Positions 35,509 to 44,393 of a stretch of DNA of 64,000 nt are shown piece after piece; within the stretch, counting starts at the first letter, position 1, and every line of letters begins with the position of its first letter. The position numbers and the translations under genes were made by a program. Below the pieces are notes generated by a model. That model saw nothing but the letters and a program-made list of their open reading frames with translations, was not told the origin of the DNA and did no database searches. The stretch is from Flavobacterium omnivorum (lineage in GTDB: Bacteria; Bacteroidota; Bacteroidia; Flavobacteriales; Flavobacteriaceae): contig NZ_FNDB01000007.1 of assembly GCF_900099915.1 (NCBI RefSeq), positions 1-64,000 on the forward strand, read 5' to 3'.

Positions 35509-36390
35509 ATGTCACATAAAGCAGGTTTTGTAAACATCATCGGAAATCCGAACGTTGGGAAATCAACATTAATGAATGCCTTTGTTGGAGAAAGATTATC
35601 AATAATCACATCAAAAGCACAAACAACACGTCATAGAATTCTAGGAATTGTAAATGGGGAAGATTTTCAATTGATCTTATCGGATACACCCGGAATCATT
35701 AAGCCAGCCTACGAAATGCAGGCATCGATGATGAATTTTGTAAAGTCGGCTTTTGAAGATGCTGACATCTTAATTTATATGGTAGAAATTGGTGAACAAG
35801 ATTTGAAAGACGAAGCATTTTTTAATAAAATCATTCACGCTACAATTCCAGTTCTTCTTTTATTGAATAAAATAGATAATTCTAACCAAGAACAGCTCGA
35901 AGAGCAAGTGGCTTTTTGGACTGCGAAAGTTCCCAATGCCGAAATTTTTCCAATATCAGCTTTACAAAATTTTAATGTGCCGGAAGTTTTTGGACGAATA
36001 ATTGAATTGTTGCCGGAATCTCCTGCGTATTATCCAAAAGATCAATTGACAGACAAACCGGAACGTTTCTTTGTAAATGAAACTATCCGCGAGAAAATAT
36101 TGTTGAATTACAGCAAAGAAATCCCATACGCAGTAGAAATTGTAACCGAAGAGTTTTTTGAAGATGAAAATATCATTAGAATCCGTTCTTTGATTATGGT
36201 GGAACGCGAAACTCAAAAAGGAATTATAATAGGGCATAAAGGTGCTGCTTTGAAAAAAGTAGGAATGGAAGCCCGTGTCGATTTAGAGAAGTTTTTTGGA
36301 AAACAAATTCATATCGAATTGGTAGTGAAAGTAAATAAAAATTGGCGAAGTAACGTTAATATGTTAAAGCGTTTTGGATACAATCAGTAA
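35509..36390 (+). CDS. era: GTPase Era
   Basis: A 293-residue GTPase needed for 16S rRNA processing and 30S assembly. G-domain motifs: [14 protein letters not shown] (G1), DTPGI (G3), LLNKID (G4). The C-terminal KH domain carries IIGHKGAALKKVGMEARVDL, which binds the 3' end of 16S rRNA. Length is normal. It is followed by a long AT-rich hairpin terminator. Confidence 0.97.
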   Translation: MSHKAGFVNIIGNPNVGKSTLMNAFVGERLSIITSKAQTTRHRILGIVNGEDFQLILSDTPGIIKPAYEMQASMMNFVKSAFEDADILIYMVEIGEQDLKDEAFFNKIIHATIPVLLLLNKIDNSNQEQLEEQVAFWTAKVPNAEIFPISALQNFNVPEVFGRIIELLPESPAYYPKDQLTDKPERFFVNETIREKILLNYSKEIPYAVEIVTEEFFEDENIIRIRSLIMVERETQKGIIIGHKGAALKKVGMEARVDLEKFFGKQIHIELVVKVNKNWRSNVNMLKRFGYNQ

Positions 36391-36409
36391 TTTTTTCGGA
36401 TCTTTTTTT

Positions 36410-36456
36410 TTAAATCAATATTAGAATTCAATTTCTGATATTGATTTTTTTTTTTA
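36410..36456 (+). terminator. Terminator of era
   Basis: aaatcaatattagaa pairs with ttctgatattgattt (one mismatch), followed by a long T-run ending where the structured repeat begins. Confidence 0.75.
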
Positions 36457-36540
36457 GCCCAGATAGCAGCGGCATCCTTTTGTTCAGTCCCGAAACTTCG
36501 GGACTGAACAAAAGATATAGCGGAGAGCTGGAATTGCTCC
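36456..36540 (+). repeat. Structured interspersed repeat, copy A (short form)
   Basis: Starts agcccagatagcagcgg and ends agctggaattgctcc. The centre is a perfect 18-bp stem, cttttgttcagtcccgaa (36477-36494) with its exact complement at 36497-36514. The ends match those of copies B (44157-44298) and C (52793-52937), which lie in the opposite orientation. No coding potential. Confidence 0.65.
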
Positions 36541-36549
36541 AAATAAAAA

Positions 36550-37046
36550 CTAAGATGCTATAATCTCCAAAAATAAACTTTCCAAATCATTCATTTGGTT
36601 GTGACCGTTACTTCTGATTTGTTTGGCTACAATATAGAGCAAAAACCACGCGAAAACCATTAATCTCATAACGACTGGTTCGAATGATACGGGATTTTTC
36701 AAGATATAATCAGAATAAGCAATTCCCGAAAAAATCAAAAATATTCCTGCAATAATAAAATGGAAGAGCATAAAAAGTGTCCATAAGGTTGGATCAGGTC
36801 CAAATAGTGCTCTAATGTGCGTTTCATTTTGGCTTTTGATTCCATTTCTATGTGCAAATGAGGCAACCAATACGCTTTTTTAGGTCCTTTTATGTTTAAC
36901 CAAATGTGATAACCACGAATTTTAACGAAGTAATCCTTGGACTTGATTTGCGTGTAATTGGCAAATTTAACACGCAAAGCATCTATGTTTTGCGGAACAT
37001 CTTTGTAAAATCGTAAGCGAAGTCTGAGCTCATTATTAGCATCCAT
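36550..37046 (-). pseudogene. Conserved membrane protein gene with a one-base frameshift
   Basis: Two overlapping frames form one gene of about 165 codons. The first (from ATG 37046, MDANNELRLRLRFYKDVPQN) runs through GYHIWLNIKGPKKAYWLPHL and HIEMESK, then goes out of frame. The second continues NETHIRALFGPDPTLWTLFM with two or three membrane helices to the stop at 36550. One extra A in the A-run (T-run on the plus strand) at 36834-36837 would join them as MESKSQNETHIRALFGP. The family is not recognised. Confidence 0.7.
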
Positions 37047-37101
37047 AGTAGTAAACTTGTTAGTATTAAAAAGATAAGGTCTTGCTAATATATCAAAAAA
37101 A

Positions 37102-37132
37102 TTGATAATCATGGTTTTAAACACTACCTTTG
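37102..37132 (+). promoter_or_regulatory. Promoter of der
   Basis: TTG (37102-37104), a 20-nt spacer and TAccTTTG (37125-37132), 21 bp before the start codon. Confidence 0.65.
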
Positions 37133-37153
37133 CAAAATATTTGAATTTATATT

Positions 37154-38464
37154 ATGAATAACATTGTTGCGATAGTAGGAAGACCTAATGTAGGGAAATC
37201 AACCCTTTTTAATAGGCTGATACAAAGAAGAGAAGCTATTGTAGATTCAGTATCGGGGGTGACCCGTGATAGAAACTATGGTAAAAGCGAGTGGAACGGA
37301 AAAGAGTTTTCTGTAATTGATACCGGCGGATATGTGCGTGGTTCTGATGATGTTTTTGAAGCAGAAATTCGAAAACAAGTAGAACTGGCCATTGATGAAG
37401 CTGATGTAATTATTTTTGTGGTTGATGTAGAAGAGGGGATTACTCCAATGGATGATGCCGTTGCGAGATTGTTGCGTAAAGTGACAAAGCCAGTTTTACT
37501 TGCTGTAAATAAGGTGGATAATGCGATGCGTGAGAAAGATGCAATTGAGTTTTACAACCTTGGTTTAGGAGAATATTATACTTTTGCCAGTATTTCTGGA
37601 AGTGGAACAGGTGATTTATTGGATGCATTGATTGATGCTTTCCCTATAAAACCAGAGCCAACGCAGGAAGAAGTGGTATTGCCTCGTTTTGCAGTGGTTG
37701 GTCGTCCTAATGCTGGAAAATCAAGTTTTATCAATGCTTTAATTGGTAAAGACAGATATATAGTTACTGATATTGCGGGAACAACTCGTGATTCTATAGA
37801 TACAAAATTTGACCGTTTTGGTTTCGAATTCAACTTAGTGGATACTGCGGGAATCCGTCGTAAAGCAAAAGTGAAGGAAGATTTAGAGTTTTACTCGGTA
37901 ATGCGTTCCGTTCGTGCCATTGAACATGCTGATATTTGTATCTTGATTATTGATGCCACACGTGGATTTGAAGGCCAGGATCAAAGTATTTTTTGGTTGG
38001 CTGAGAAAAACCGTAAAGGAGTTGTAATCTTAGTAAACAAATGGGATTTAGTCGAAAAAGAAACGATGTCAACCCGTGATTATGAGGAGAAAATTAGAGA
38101 AGAATTAATGCCATTTATGGATGTGCCTATTCTTTTTGTTTCTGCTTTAACAAAACAACGTTTGTTGAAAGCATTAGAAGCAACGGTAAAAGTTTTTGAA
38201 AACAGACAACAACGCATTGCGACTTCAAAATTCAATGAGTTTATGTTGAAAGTGATTGAAGCTTATCCGCCGCCAGCAACAAAGGGGAAGTATGTGAAAA
38301 TTAAATATTGCATGCAGTTGCCAACTCCAACACCACAATTTGTGTTTTTTGCTAATATGCCACAATATGTAAAAGAACCTTACAAACGTTATCTGGAAAA
38401 TAAAATTAGAGAAAACTGGGACTTTTCAGGAGTGCCAATTGATATTTATATCAGAGAGAAATAG
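37154..38464 (+). CDS. der: GTPase Der (EngA)
   Basis: A 436-residue double GTPase required for 50S ribosome assembly. Two G domains: [14 protein letters not shown] with DTGGY and NKVD, then [14 protein letters not shown] with DTAGIRRK and NKWD. The C-terminal KH-like domain (from about residue 350) ends [13 protein letters not shown]. It is on the same strand as era but separated by the pseudogene, with its own promoter and terminator. Confidence 0.97.
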   Translation: MNNIVAIVGRPNVGKSTLFNRLIQRREAIVDSVSGVTRDRNYGKSEWNGKEFSVIDTGGYVRGSDDVFEAEIRKQVELAIDEADVIIFVVDVEEGITPMDDAVARLLRKVTKPVLLAVNKVDNAMREKDAIEFYNLGLGEYYTFASISGSGTGDLLDALIDAFPIKPEPTQEEVVLPRFAVVGRPNAGKSSFINALIGKDRYIVTDIAGTTRDSIDTKFDRFGFEFNLVDTAGIRRKAKVKEDLEFYSVMRSVRAIEHADICILIIDATRGFEGQDQSIFWLAEKNRKGVVILVNKWDLVEKETMSTRDYEEKIREELMPFMDVPILFVSALTKQRLLKALEATVKVFENRQQRIATSKFNEFMLKVIEAYPPPATKGKYVKIKYCMQLPTPTPQFVFFANMPQYVKEPYKRYLENKIRENWDFSGVPIDIYIREK

Positions 38465-38488
38465 TCTTTATTTCTATAATTATACTAG

Positions 38489-38529
38489 AAAGTTTATTGA
38501 GTTTGTAAAAGCTCGGTAAACTTTTTTTA
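38489..38529 (+). terminator. Terminator of der
   Basis: aaagtttattgag pairs with ctcggtaaacttt (two G-T pairs), followed by seven T. Confidence 0.7.
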
Positions 38530-38544
38530 TTTTTAGGAAAAAAT

Positions 38545-39336
38545 ATGAATGCAATAAATGGCAAAGTAGTTTGGATTACAGGCGCTTCCAGCGGAATAGG
38601 AGAGGCTCTGGCCTATGAATTAGCCGCTAAAAATTGTAAATTGATTCTTTCGGCTCGAAATGCGGAAGCTTTAGAAACTGTAAAATCGAAGTGTTCAAAC
38701 ACAGAAGTTGTGATTTTGCCTTTTGATCTGGTTGATTTTGACAACGCTAAAAATAATGCAGAAAAAGCTATTGCTGCCTTTGGAAAAGTGGATGTGCTTA
38801 TCAATAATGGAGGCGTTAGCCAACGCTCACTGATTGTGGAAACCGATTTTGAGGTGGATAAAAAACTCATGGAGGTAGATTATCTTGGTACGGTTGCATT
38901 GACAAAAGCTTTATTGCCTCATTTTATCAAAAATAAGGAAGGACATTTTGTTACTGTAACCAGTCTGATGGGGAAATTTGGGTCGCCATACCGTTCTGGA
39001 TATTGCGGGGCAAAACATGCCTTACATGGTTTTTTTGATGTTTTAAGAATGGAACATCAAAAAGACAATATAAGTGTGACGCTTGTCTGTCCTGGATTTA
39101 TTCAAACGAATGTGGCTAAAAATGCCTTGACGGCAGATGGATCTAAACAAAATATAGATGACACGGCAACTCAAAATGGAATGCCAACAAGTGTTTTTAC
39201 CAAAAAATTTGTGAAAGCAGTTGAGTCTGAAAAATTTGAAGTCTATATTGGCGGTAAAGAAGTTCTAGGCGCTTATTTGAAACGATTTTTTCCAAAATGG
39301 CTGCATCATTTTGTTTTAAAAAGCAAAGTAAGATAA
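38545..39336 (+). CDS. Short-chain dehydrogenase/reductase
   Basis: A 263-residue SDR. The cofactor motif is VWITGASSGIGEALAYEL, followed by LINNGGVSQRSL (the NNAG-type motif, here NNGG) and a catalytic Ser-Tyr-Lys set in VTSLMGKFGSPYRSGYCGAK (YxxxK). The C-terminal end is hydrophobic (FPKWLHHFVLK), which may touch the membrane. It resembles the DHRS7-like lipid-related SDRs; the substrate is not established. Its own terminator follows. Confidence 0.88.
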   Translation: MNAINGKVVWITGASSGIGEALAYELAAKNCKLILSARNAEALETVKSKCSNTEVVILPFDLVDFDNAKNNAEKAIAAFGKVDVLINNGGVSQRSLIVETDFEVDKKLMEVDYLGTVALTKALLPHFIKNKEGHFVTVTSLMGKFGSPYRSGYCGAKHALHGFFDVLRMEHQKDNISVTLVCPGFIQTNVAKNALTADGSKQNIDDTATQNGMPTSVFTKKFVKAVESEKFEVYIGGKEVLGAYLKRFFPKWLHHFVLKSKVR

Positions 39337-39386
39337 ATTTCAATAGTAGCTGATGAAAATTTAAATCAGAAATTTATATAAATAGA

Positions 39387-39413
39387 AAATCCCGAGCAAT
39401 CGGGATTTTTTGA
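39387..39413 (+). terminator. Terminator of the SDR gene
   Basis: aaaatcccga pairs with tcgggatttt around a 3-nt loop, followed by T residues. Confidence 0.8.
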
Positions 39414-39433
39414 GTTAAAATAGATTCGAATGA

Positions 39434-39676
39434 TTAGCTTTCTTCTCTTTCTTCTTCCAATGTTTCCATTGGATGGTCGCCGTACCAATCTTTAAATGTT
39501 TTTGTAGTTGTATAATCATCAGTTAGCACGGCGTAAACCATAAAGAGGATTAATGGTATGCCAACACAATATAGCGTCATTATTACCGGTAAAGCAACAT
39601 TAGTTTGACATAAACCGGCAAAAACAAAAACATAAATGGTAGTGAACCACACGAGTTTAATTGCAAAATTTTTCAT
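39434..39676 (-). CDS. Small two-helix membrane protein, unknown function
   Basis: An 80-residue protein with two membrane helices (about 7-24 and 29-50) and an acidic cytoplasmic tail (DWYGDHPMETLEEEREES). I do not recognise a named family. It is convergent with the SDR gene and monocistronic. Confidence 0.6.
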   Translation of the reverse strand: MKNFAIKLVWFTTIYVFVFAGLCQTNVALPVIMTLYCVGIPLILFMVYAVLTDDYTTTKTFKDWYGDHPMETLEEEREES

Positions 39677-39780
39677 GGCTATATCTTTTTATTAAAGTTA
39701 CGCCAGAAATTGCAAATATTAAGTTAATGTATTGATAATCAATATTTAAAATAGTTGTCGGTTGTAATTATAAATGCTCT

Positions 39781-40524
39781 TTATATCTTTTTTGAGATTT
39801 TAATTTTATGAAAAATGCTGAAGCGGATAATGTCTCTATTGAAATAATCAATTCCATTGCTTCTTCTTTGGAAACTGTTTAGGTACCCGAGTTCAAATGC
39901 TACATTACTATTGAGGCCATAATGTATGGCAGCGTAAATTCTATTTTGATCAAATGTATTTTTAATTATATTTTTTCCAAAATTGAACATTATCTCATCG
40001 GATAGTACGGCTTTTAATAACTGTTTTTCTTTTTTCCAAAAAGTATATTCTGTTTGAAAGCGGTACCTGAAGCGCCATGAAAATATGGTTCCTGGCAGTA
40101 GTATTTCTTTGTTTGCATTATGAATGAATCGCTCCTCTAATTGAAAACGCTGGTTAATCCCAAATTTCCCAAAAGTTTCTTTCCACGTAAGATCCTGTTG
40201 TCCTCTATATTCTGGTGTATTGAAATCAGGATTGATTTCAGGGATTTGTGTATCAACAGAGAAATAAGCAAAGCCAGCGCCTGTCTCTAAATGTGCATTG
40301 ATTTTATAGCGACCTTGAATTCGGATGACATATAAGTTTTCTTGCACTGGTTTTAGAAAAAGTCGGTTGTCAAATTCAGAATGCAAAGACCATTTTTCGC
40401 TTAGTAACAATTGATTGTAATAGCGCGTCCAAAGAATGCTTTGATGATCTATCTTTTTCTCTGATTGAGCAATTGCTGTTCCATTTGTCAATAGAATCAA
40501 TGGGAGCAAATAATATAACTTCAT
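39781..40524 (-). CDS. DUF2490 outer-membrane protein
   Basis: A 247-residue protein with a signal peptide (residues 1-19, ending TAIAQS). The body is a string of amphipathic beta strands with conserved W and R (LWTRYYNQLLLSEKWSLHSE, WRFRYRFQTEYTFWKKEKQ, ELGYLNSFQRRSNGIDYFNR) and an aromatic-rich end (RFSIFHKIKI). DUF2490 is a Bacteroidota family of predicted barrel proteins; function unknown. Confidence 0.8.
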   Translation of the reverse strand: MKLYYLLPLILLTNGTAIAQSEKKIDHQSILWTRYYNQLLLSEKWSLHSEFDNRLFLKPVQENLYVIRIQGRYKINAHLETGAGFAYFSVDTQIPEINPDFNTPEYRGQQDLTWKETFGKFGINQRFQLEERFIHNANKEILLPGTIFSWRFRYRFQTEYTFWKKEKQLLKAVLSDEIMFNFGKNIIKNTFDQNRIYAAIHYGLNSNVAFELGYLNSFQRRSNGIDYFNRDIIRFSIFHKIKISKKI

Positions 40525-40551
40525 TTTTTTTAATTTTCACCAAATATAAAA

Positions 40552-40582
40552 AAAATACCCTATCGTTTTGATAGGGTATTAA
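40552..40582 (-). terminator. Terminator of the lemA-TPM operon
   Basis: aataccctatc pairs with gatagggtatt around a 5-nt loop, followed by eight T on the minus strand, just past the second TPM gene. Confidence 0.85.
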
Positions 40583-40601
40583 TATTTTTAAAATCAATTT
40601 G

Positions 40602-41405
40602 TTACCAGCCTCCGCTAGATCCGCCACCAGAGAAACCTCCGCCTCCAAATCCACCGCCGAAACCGCCTCCACCACCAGAGGAACCGCCACCGAATCCACC
40701 GCCACCGCTGTTTCTTCCAAGGCTGCTGAGTATAATAACATCCAATAAACTAGGCCCAATGCCACCGCCTCTGTTTCCAGAATTGCCTCCACCGCCTTTG
40801 TTTCTTGAAATAAGTACCAGTATAATGATTACAATAACGATTAAGGGTAAAAATGGGAATCCTGTATCTTTGGTTTTTTTAACACGTTCTCCTTTGTATT
40901 TCCCTTTAAAAACATCAATAAGTGCGTCTGTTCCTTTATCTAATCCGTTGTAAAAACTTCCGGCTTTAAATTCAGGAATAATAATATTGCGAATTATTTC
41001 TCCGCCAATTCCAGCAGTTAGTCGATCTTCTAATCCATAACCGGGATTGATTGCTATTTTTTTTTCAGATTTAGCCAATAAAACAATAACACCATTATCG
41101 TCTTTCTCCGTCCCGCCAATTCCCCACGTTTGTCCCCATTTGGTTGCCAGTTGACTCACATCTTCGTTTTGAAGGCTTTCAATCGTAATGACTACAATTT
41201 GAGTAGTGGTAGAATCAGAATATTTAATCAGTTTTTCTTCTAATTGTGCTTTTTCTGTTGCGCTGAGCACATTCGCATAATCATAAACTGAAGTTTGAAG
41301 AGTTGGTTTTTCAGGAATGGTAAATTGCGCAAAGCCAATTTGTGTGAATAATAAACAGACAAAAAGCTTTAGTGCAATTAGAGTACTCTTTTTTTGTAAT
41401 AGCAT
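40602..41405 (-). CDS. TPM-domain membrane protein with glycine-rich tail
   Basis: 267 residues. A signal peptide (ending FAQF) is followed by a TPM domain (about 30-165: TSVYDYANVLSATEKAQLEE, TTQIVVITIESLQNEDV, KIAINPGYGLEDRLTAGI), a membrane helix (FPFLPLIVIVIIILVLI), and a tail of about 55 residues made mostly of Gly and Ser ending SSGGW. TPM-domain proteins of this layout accompany LemA widely; the domain is linked to photosystem repair in plants and has no agreed bacterial role. Its start shares one base with the stop of the preceding TPM gene (TAATG), so translation is coupled. Confidence 0.85.
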   Translation of the reverse strand: MLLQKKSTLIALKLFVCLLFTQIGFAQFTIPEKPTLQTSVYDYANVLSATEKAQLEEKLIKYSDSTTTQIVVITIESLQNEDVSQLATKWGQTWGIGGTEKDDNGVIVLLAKSEKKIAINPGYGLEDRLTAGIGGEIIRNIIIPEFKAGSFYNGLDKGTDALIDVFKGKYKGERVKKTKDTGFPFLPLIVIVIIILVLISRNKGGGGNSGNRGGGIGPSLLDVIILSSLGRNSGGGGFGGGSSGGGGGFGGGFGGGGFSGGGSSGGW

Positions 41406-41842
41406 TATCCTTTAGATATTTCGTTTGATAATTCGTTTGTGTCGCCTTCTAGCCAAGGAAAATAGTGTTGCAATTGTTCCCCTGCTCTGGCAATTCCATC
41501 AATAAGACCTTGCTTGAAATCACCTTTTTTGAACTCCGCCACCATAATGTCTCGGGTGCAATTCCAAAAATCATTTGGTACAACATCATTAATTCCTTTG
41601 TCTCCGCAAATTACAAAATGGTGATCTTCGACTGCTAGATAGATCAAGACACCATTTTGCAGCTCGGTTTCATCCATTTTCAATTCATGAAAAACTTCCA
41701 AAGCGCGATCATACGCATCCATGGAAGTTGTTTTCTCTATGTGAACTCTAATCTCGCCAGAAGTGTTTTTTTCAGCCATGCGAATAGCTTCAACAATTTC
41801 TTGTTCATCTTCTTTGGTTAACAAATCTTCTACTTTTGACAT
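41405..41842 (-). CDS. TPM-domain protein, soluble
   Basis: A 145-residue TPM-domain protein without signal peptide or membrane segment: MSKVEDLLTKEDEQEIVEAI, NTSGEIRVHIEKTT, GVLIYLAVEDHHFVICGDKG, FKQGLIDGIARAGEQLQHYF. It is the second member of the lemA-TPM-TPM operon and overlaps the next gene by one base. The start at 41842 is preferred as the family-like N-terminus. Confidence 0.83.
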   Translation of the reverse strand: MSKVEDLLTKEDEQEIVEAIRMAEKNTSGEIRVHIEKTTSMDAYDRALEVFHELKMDETELQNGVLIYLAVEDHHFVICGDKGINDVVPNDFWNCTRDIMVAEFKKGDFKQGLIDGIARAGEQLQHYFPWLEGDTNELSNEISKG

Positions 41843-41863
41843 GGGATAAATTTTTGAGTTAAG

Positions 41864-41916
41864 ATTAACGATTTTTGATTTCAGAATTATTAAATCTGCA
41901 ATCAAAAATCGTTAAT
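41864..41916. repeat. Perfect 17-bp inverted repeat between lemA and the TPM genes
   Basis: attaacgatttttgatt (41864-41880) and its exact complement (41900-41916) flank a 19-nt AT-rich loop. There is no strong T-run, so it is more like an intercistronic RNA hairpin or a small repeat than a terminator. Confidence 0.6.
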
Positions 41917-41987
41917 TTTTAAAGATTGTTTCCTCAATTTAAATTTGATTTAACTTCTAAAAATCTAAGAAGTCTAATAATCTAACT

Positions 41988-42575
41988 TTAGAATTTTACT
42001 TCAACTGGTTTATCTGCACCTTCAACAGCATTGAAATATGCTTTCTCTTTGAATCCGAATAATCCAGCAAATAAGCTGTTTGGAAACGTTTTGATATGAG
42101 AGTTATATGGTTTTACCGCTTCGTTGAAACGCGTTCTAGCCGTTAGAATTTGATTTTCTGTACTTGCCAATTCATCTTGTAATTTCAAGAAGTTTTGGTT
42201 GGCTTTTAATTCAGGATACGCTTCAACGGTCACTAACAATCGAGACAATGAACTGCTCACGCCACTTTGTGCTTTGTTGAATTCAGCTAATTGTTCCGGA
42301 GTAATATTTGCAGGATCAATTTTTACAGAAGTAGCTTTAGAACGCGCTTCGATAACAGCTGTCAACGTGCTTTTTTCAAAATCCGCCGCACCTTTTACTG
42401 TGTTTACCAAATTCCCAATAAGGTCATTTCTTCTTTGATACGCCGTTTGAACATCACCCCAAGATTGTTCTACATTTTGGTTTAACGTTACAGCAGTATT
42501 GTTAATTCCTTTAACCCAGCTGTAAATTACAAAAATTACAACTGCTCCGATAATCCAAGGCAAAAATCTTCTCAT
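41988..42575 (-). CDS. lemA: LemA family protein
   Basis: A 195-residue protein anchored by one N-terminal helix (FLPWIIGAVVIFVIYSWVKG). The helical body shows the LemA signatures VEQSWGDVQTAYQRRNDLIG, NLVNTVKGAADFEKSTLTAV, and VTVEAYPELKANQNFLKLQD. LemA proteins sit in the inner membrane; function is poorly known. It leads the lemA-TPM-TPM cluster. Confidence 0.93.
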   Translation of the reverse strand: MRRFLPWIIGAVVIFVIYSWVKGINNTAVTLNQNVEQSWGDVQTAYQRRNDLIGNLVNTVKGAADFEKSTLTAVIEARSKATSVKIDPANITPEQLAEFNKAQSGVSSSLSRLLVTVEAYPELKANQNFLKLQDELASTENQILTARTRFNEAVKPYNSHIKTFPNSLFAGLFGFKEKAYFNAVEGADKPVEVKF

Positions 42576-42642
42576 GTTTACTTAATTTAATGTTTAGTGT
42601 TTAATTGTTTAAAATTTTTTAATTGGGAAGTAGTCGTGCTGA

Positions 42643-42975
42643 CTACAGTTCGTTTTTAATAGTTGTTAATTGTGTGCGTATTGTTTCTAATTTTCGAATA
42701 ATATCAAACTTATCCAAGGTTTTCTTTTGTCCTTCTTTCAAATGGATTTTGGCACCTTCTAGCGTAAAACCTCTTTCTTTGACTAAGTGATAAATCAATT
42801 GTAAATTAGTGATATCCTCGGGAGTAAACATTCGATTGCCTTTCGCATTCTTTTTTGGTTTTAGGATATCAAATTCATTATCCCAAAAACGAATCAGCGA
42901 TGCATTTACGTCAAATGCTTTGGCTACTTCGCCAATGCTGTAATATCTTTTATCTTTAGAAAGTTCAATGTGCAT
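42643..42975 (-). CDS. MerR-family transcriptional regulator
   Basis: A 110-residue regulator with an N-terminal winged helix (YYSIGEVAKAFDVNASLIRF, then WDNEFDILKPKKNAKGNRMF) and a short coiled coil. There is no C-terminal ligand domain and no metal-binding Cys, so the signal is unknown. It lies upstream of lemA in the usual flavobacterial order M23 peptidase / MerR / LemA / TPM. Confidence 0.88.
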   Translation of the reverse strand: MHIELSKDKRYYSIGEVAKAFDVNASLIRFWDNEFDILKPKKNAKGNRMFTPEDITNLQLIYHLVKERGFTLEGAKIHLKEGQKKTLDKFDIIRKLETIRTQLTTIKNEL

Positions 42976-43074
42976 ATTTTATGTGTTGTTCTAACTATTG
43001 TTTTTTTATTTTGATATTTAATTGATAGCAAGTATTTGTCTTTTTAACCCACTAACTTCTCAATTCTCACAAAC

Positions 43075-44052
43075 TTAATCCAGTGATTGATTCTCCTTAT
43101 TTGCCAGTTGCGCGATAACAACATATTCCACTGCCGAAATATTTCCGTAATAAAAATTAAGTGGATTTACCACTCTTTTATCCTTATGAACTTCATAATG
43201 CAAATGCGGAGCTTCTGATCTTCCTGTGCTTCCTACATAACCAATAACATCACCTCGTTTTACTCGTTGTCCTGCTCGTGCTTTATATTTGCTCAAATGT
43301 GCGTATAAAGTTTCATATCCAAATCCATGCCGAATCACAATATGATTTCCATATCCGGAAGCCGTATTGTCTGCTTTTGCTACCACTCCGTCACCCGTAG
43401 CGTAAATGGGCGTTCCTGTTTTTGCCGTAAAATCCATGCCTTCATGCATTTTCCTTGCTTTTGTAAAAGGATCCGTTCGGTATCCAAAACCAGATGCCAT
43501 TTGTTTTAAATTTTCATTTTGTACTGGCTGAATGGCAGGGATGGCTGACAAAAAATCACTTTTAGCTTCTGCCAATTTCAAAATCACATCCAATGATTTG
43601 GACTGAACCGCTAATTCCTTACCAAGGACATCAATCCTTTTTGTGGTATTGATTACCAACTGTGAATTGTCATATCCTTCTAATAATTGATACCTGTTTT
43701 TGCCTGGTAATCCTGCTTTCCGAATAGAATCTGGAATTGCTGATTTGTTAAAATACACGCGATACAAATTATTATCCCTATCCTCAATAGCTTCTATAAC
43801 CCCATTTACCTGATCCATTTTTTTGTTCAGCAGCGCATAGTTCAATTTCAAATTCTCAATTTCACGCGCTTGCAAACGGTCTTTTGGCGTTTCAAAATAA
43901 GGAGTATTTAGTAAAACTACAAAACTCAAAAAACCAAACAACGCTGATGCCAATAAAAACAAGATAATAACACCAAATTTTATTCTTTTTCGTGTTTTTA
44001 TTTTTCTATAGGCTAGATTTTCGGAATCGTAATAATATTTTACTTTCGACAT
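43075..44052 (-). CDS. M23 family metallopeptidase (peptidoglycan DD-endopeptidase type)
   Basis: 325 residues. A membrane helix (about 27-50) is followed by a periplasmic coiled coil (about 60-110) and a LytM/M23 domain. Zinc-site motifs: MHEGMDFTAKTGTPIYATGD (HxxxxD) and HLHYEVHKD (HxH); GYGNHIVIRHGFGYETLYAH is the central strand. All ligands are present, so it should be active on peptidoglycan cross-links. It is divergent from alaS, with structured repeat B between them. Confidence 0.9.
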   Translation of the reverse strand: MSKVKYYYDSENLAYRKIKTRKRIKFGVIILFLLASALFGFLSFVVLLNTPYFETPKDRLQAREIENLKLNYALLNKKMDQVNGVIEAIEDRDNNLYRVYFNKSAIPDSIRKAGLPGKNRYQLLEGYDNSQLVINTTKRIDVLGKELAVQSKSLDVILKLAEAKSDFLSAIPAIQPVQNENLKQMASGFGYRTDPFTKARKMHEGMDFTAKTGTPIYATGDGVVAKADNTASGYGNHIVIRHGFGYETLYAHLSKYKARAGQRVKRGDVIGYVGSTGRSEAPHLHYEVHKDKRVVNPLNFYYGNISAVEYVVIAQLANKENQSLD

Positions 44053-44393
44053 ATTTTAAAATACCCTATTTTTGCACACTGTAAAAAGGTTAGACGAACA
44101 AATTTAAGAAATGTTTCATTTGTTACACCCTTTTTTCAGGAATAAATAAAATAATGTGCCTATTCCAGCTATTCGTTACAAGTTCTCGTTTATCAATCTT
44201 TTTTTCTAATGAGCCAGCAGGAGCTTCCTCTAGTCGCTCTGCCACCTCAAGAAAAAATAGATGTATAAATCTCGAAGCTTTTCACTGCTATCTGGGGCAA
44301 AAGAAATTAAAAGATTTAATGATTAAAAGATTGAAAAATTCAATTCTAAATAATCTTTAAATTTTTTAATCTTTAAATATTTAAATTAAATCA
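44053..44393. other. Divergent intergenic region containing repeat B
   Basis: No credible gene. It holds structured repeat B (44157-44298) and, next to alaS, an AT-only stretch (44300-44390) with several aaagatt / aatcttt inverted pairs. Promoters for both flanking genes must lie here but no perfect box is visible. Confidence 0.6.
44157..44298 (-). repeat. Structured interspersed repeat, copy B (long form)
   Basis: Read on the minus strand it starts gccccagatagcagtg and ends agctggaataggc, like copy A. The interior is a long imperfect hairpin: arms at 44189-44220 and 44239-44269 around the 18-nt loop gagcttcctctagtcgct (plus-strand reading, 44221-44238). That loop matches copy C in 17 of 18 positions. 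Confidence 0.65.

Noticed and set aside
40602..40800. Apparent tandem DNA repeat in the glycine-rich end of a TPM gene
   Set aside because: The repetition follows from Gly/Ser codons; unit length is irregular, so it is low-complexity coding sequence and not a repeat array or CRISPR.
42630..42646. Hairpin gtagtc / gactac at the end of the MerR gene as a terminator
   Set aside because: A 6-bp stem with no T-run on either side overlapping the stop codon; too weak to call.
44154..44360. A 68-codon plus-strand frame between the M23 peptidase and alaS
   Set aside because: It lies almost wholly within structured repeat B and its translation follows the repeat, not a protein family.
44300..44393. 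AT-only inverted pairs (aaagatt / aatcttt) before alaS
   Set aside because: The sequence is nearly pure A and T, where such matches are expected by chance; no operator or riboswitch can be claimed.
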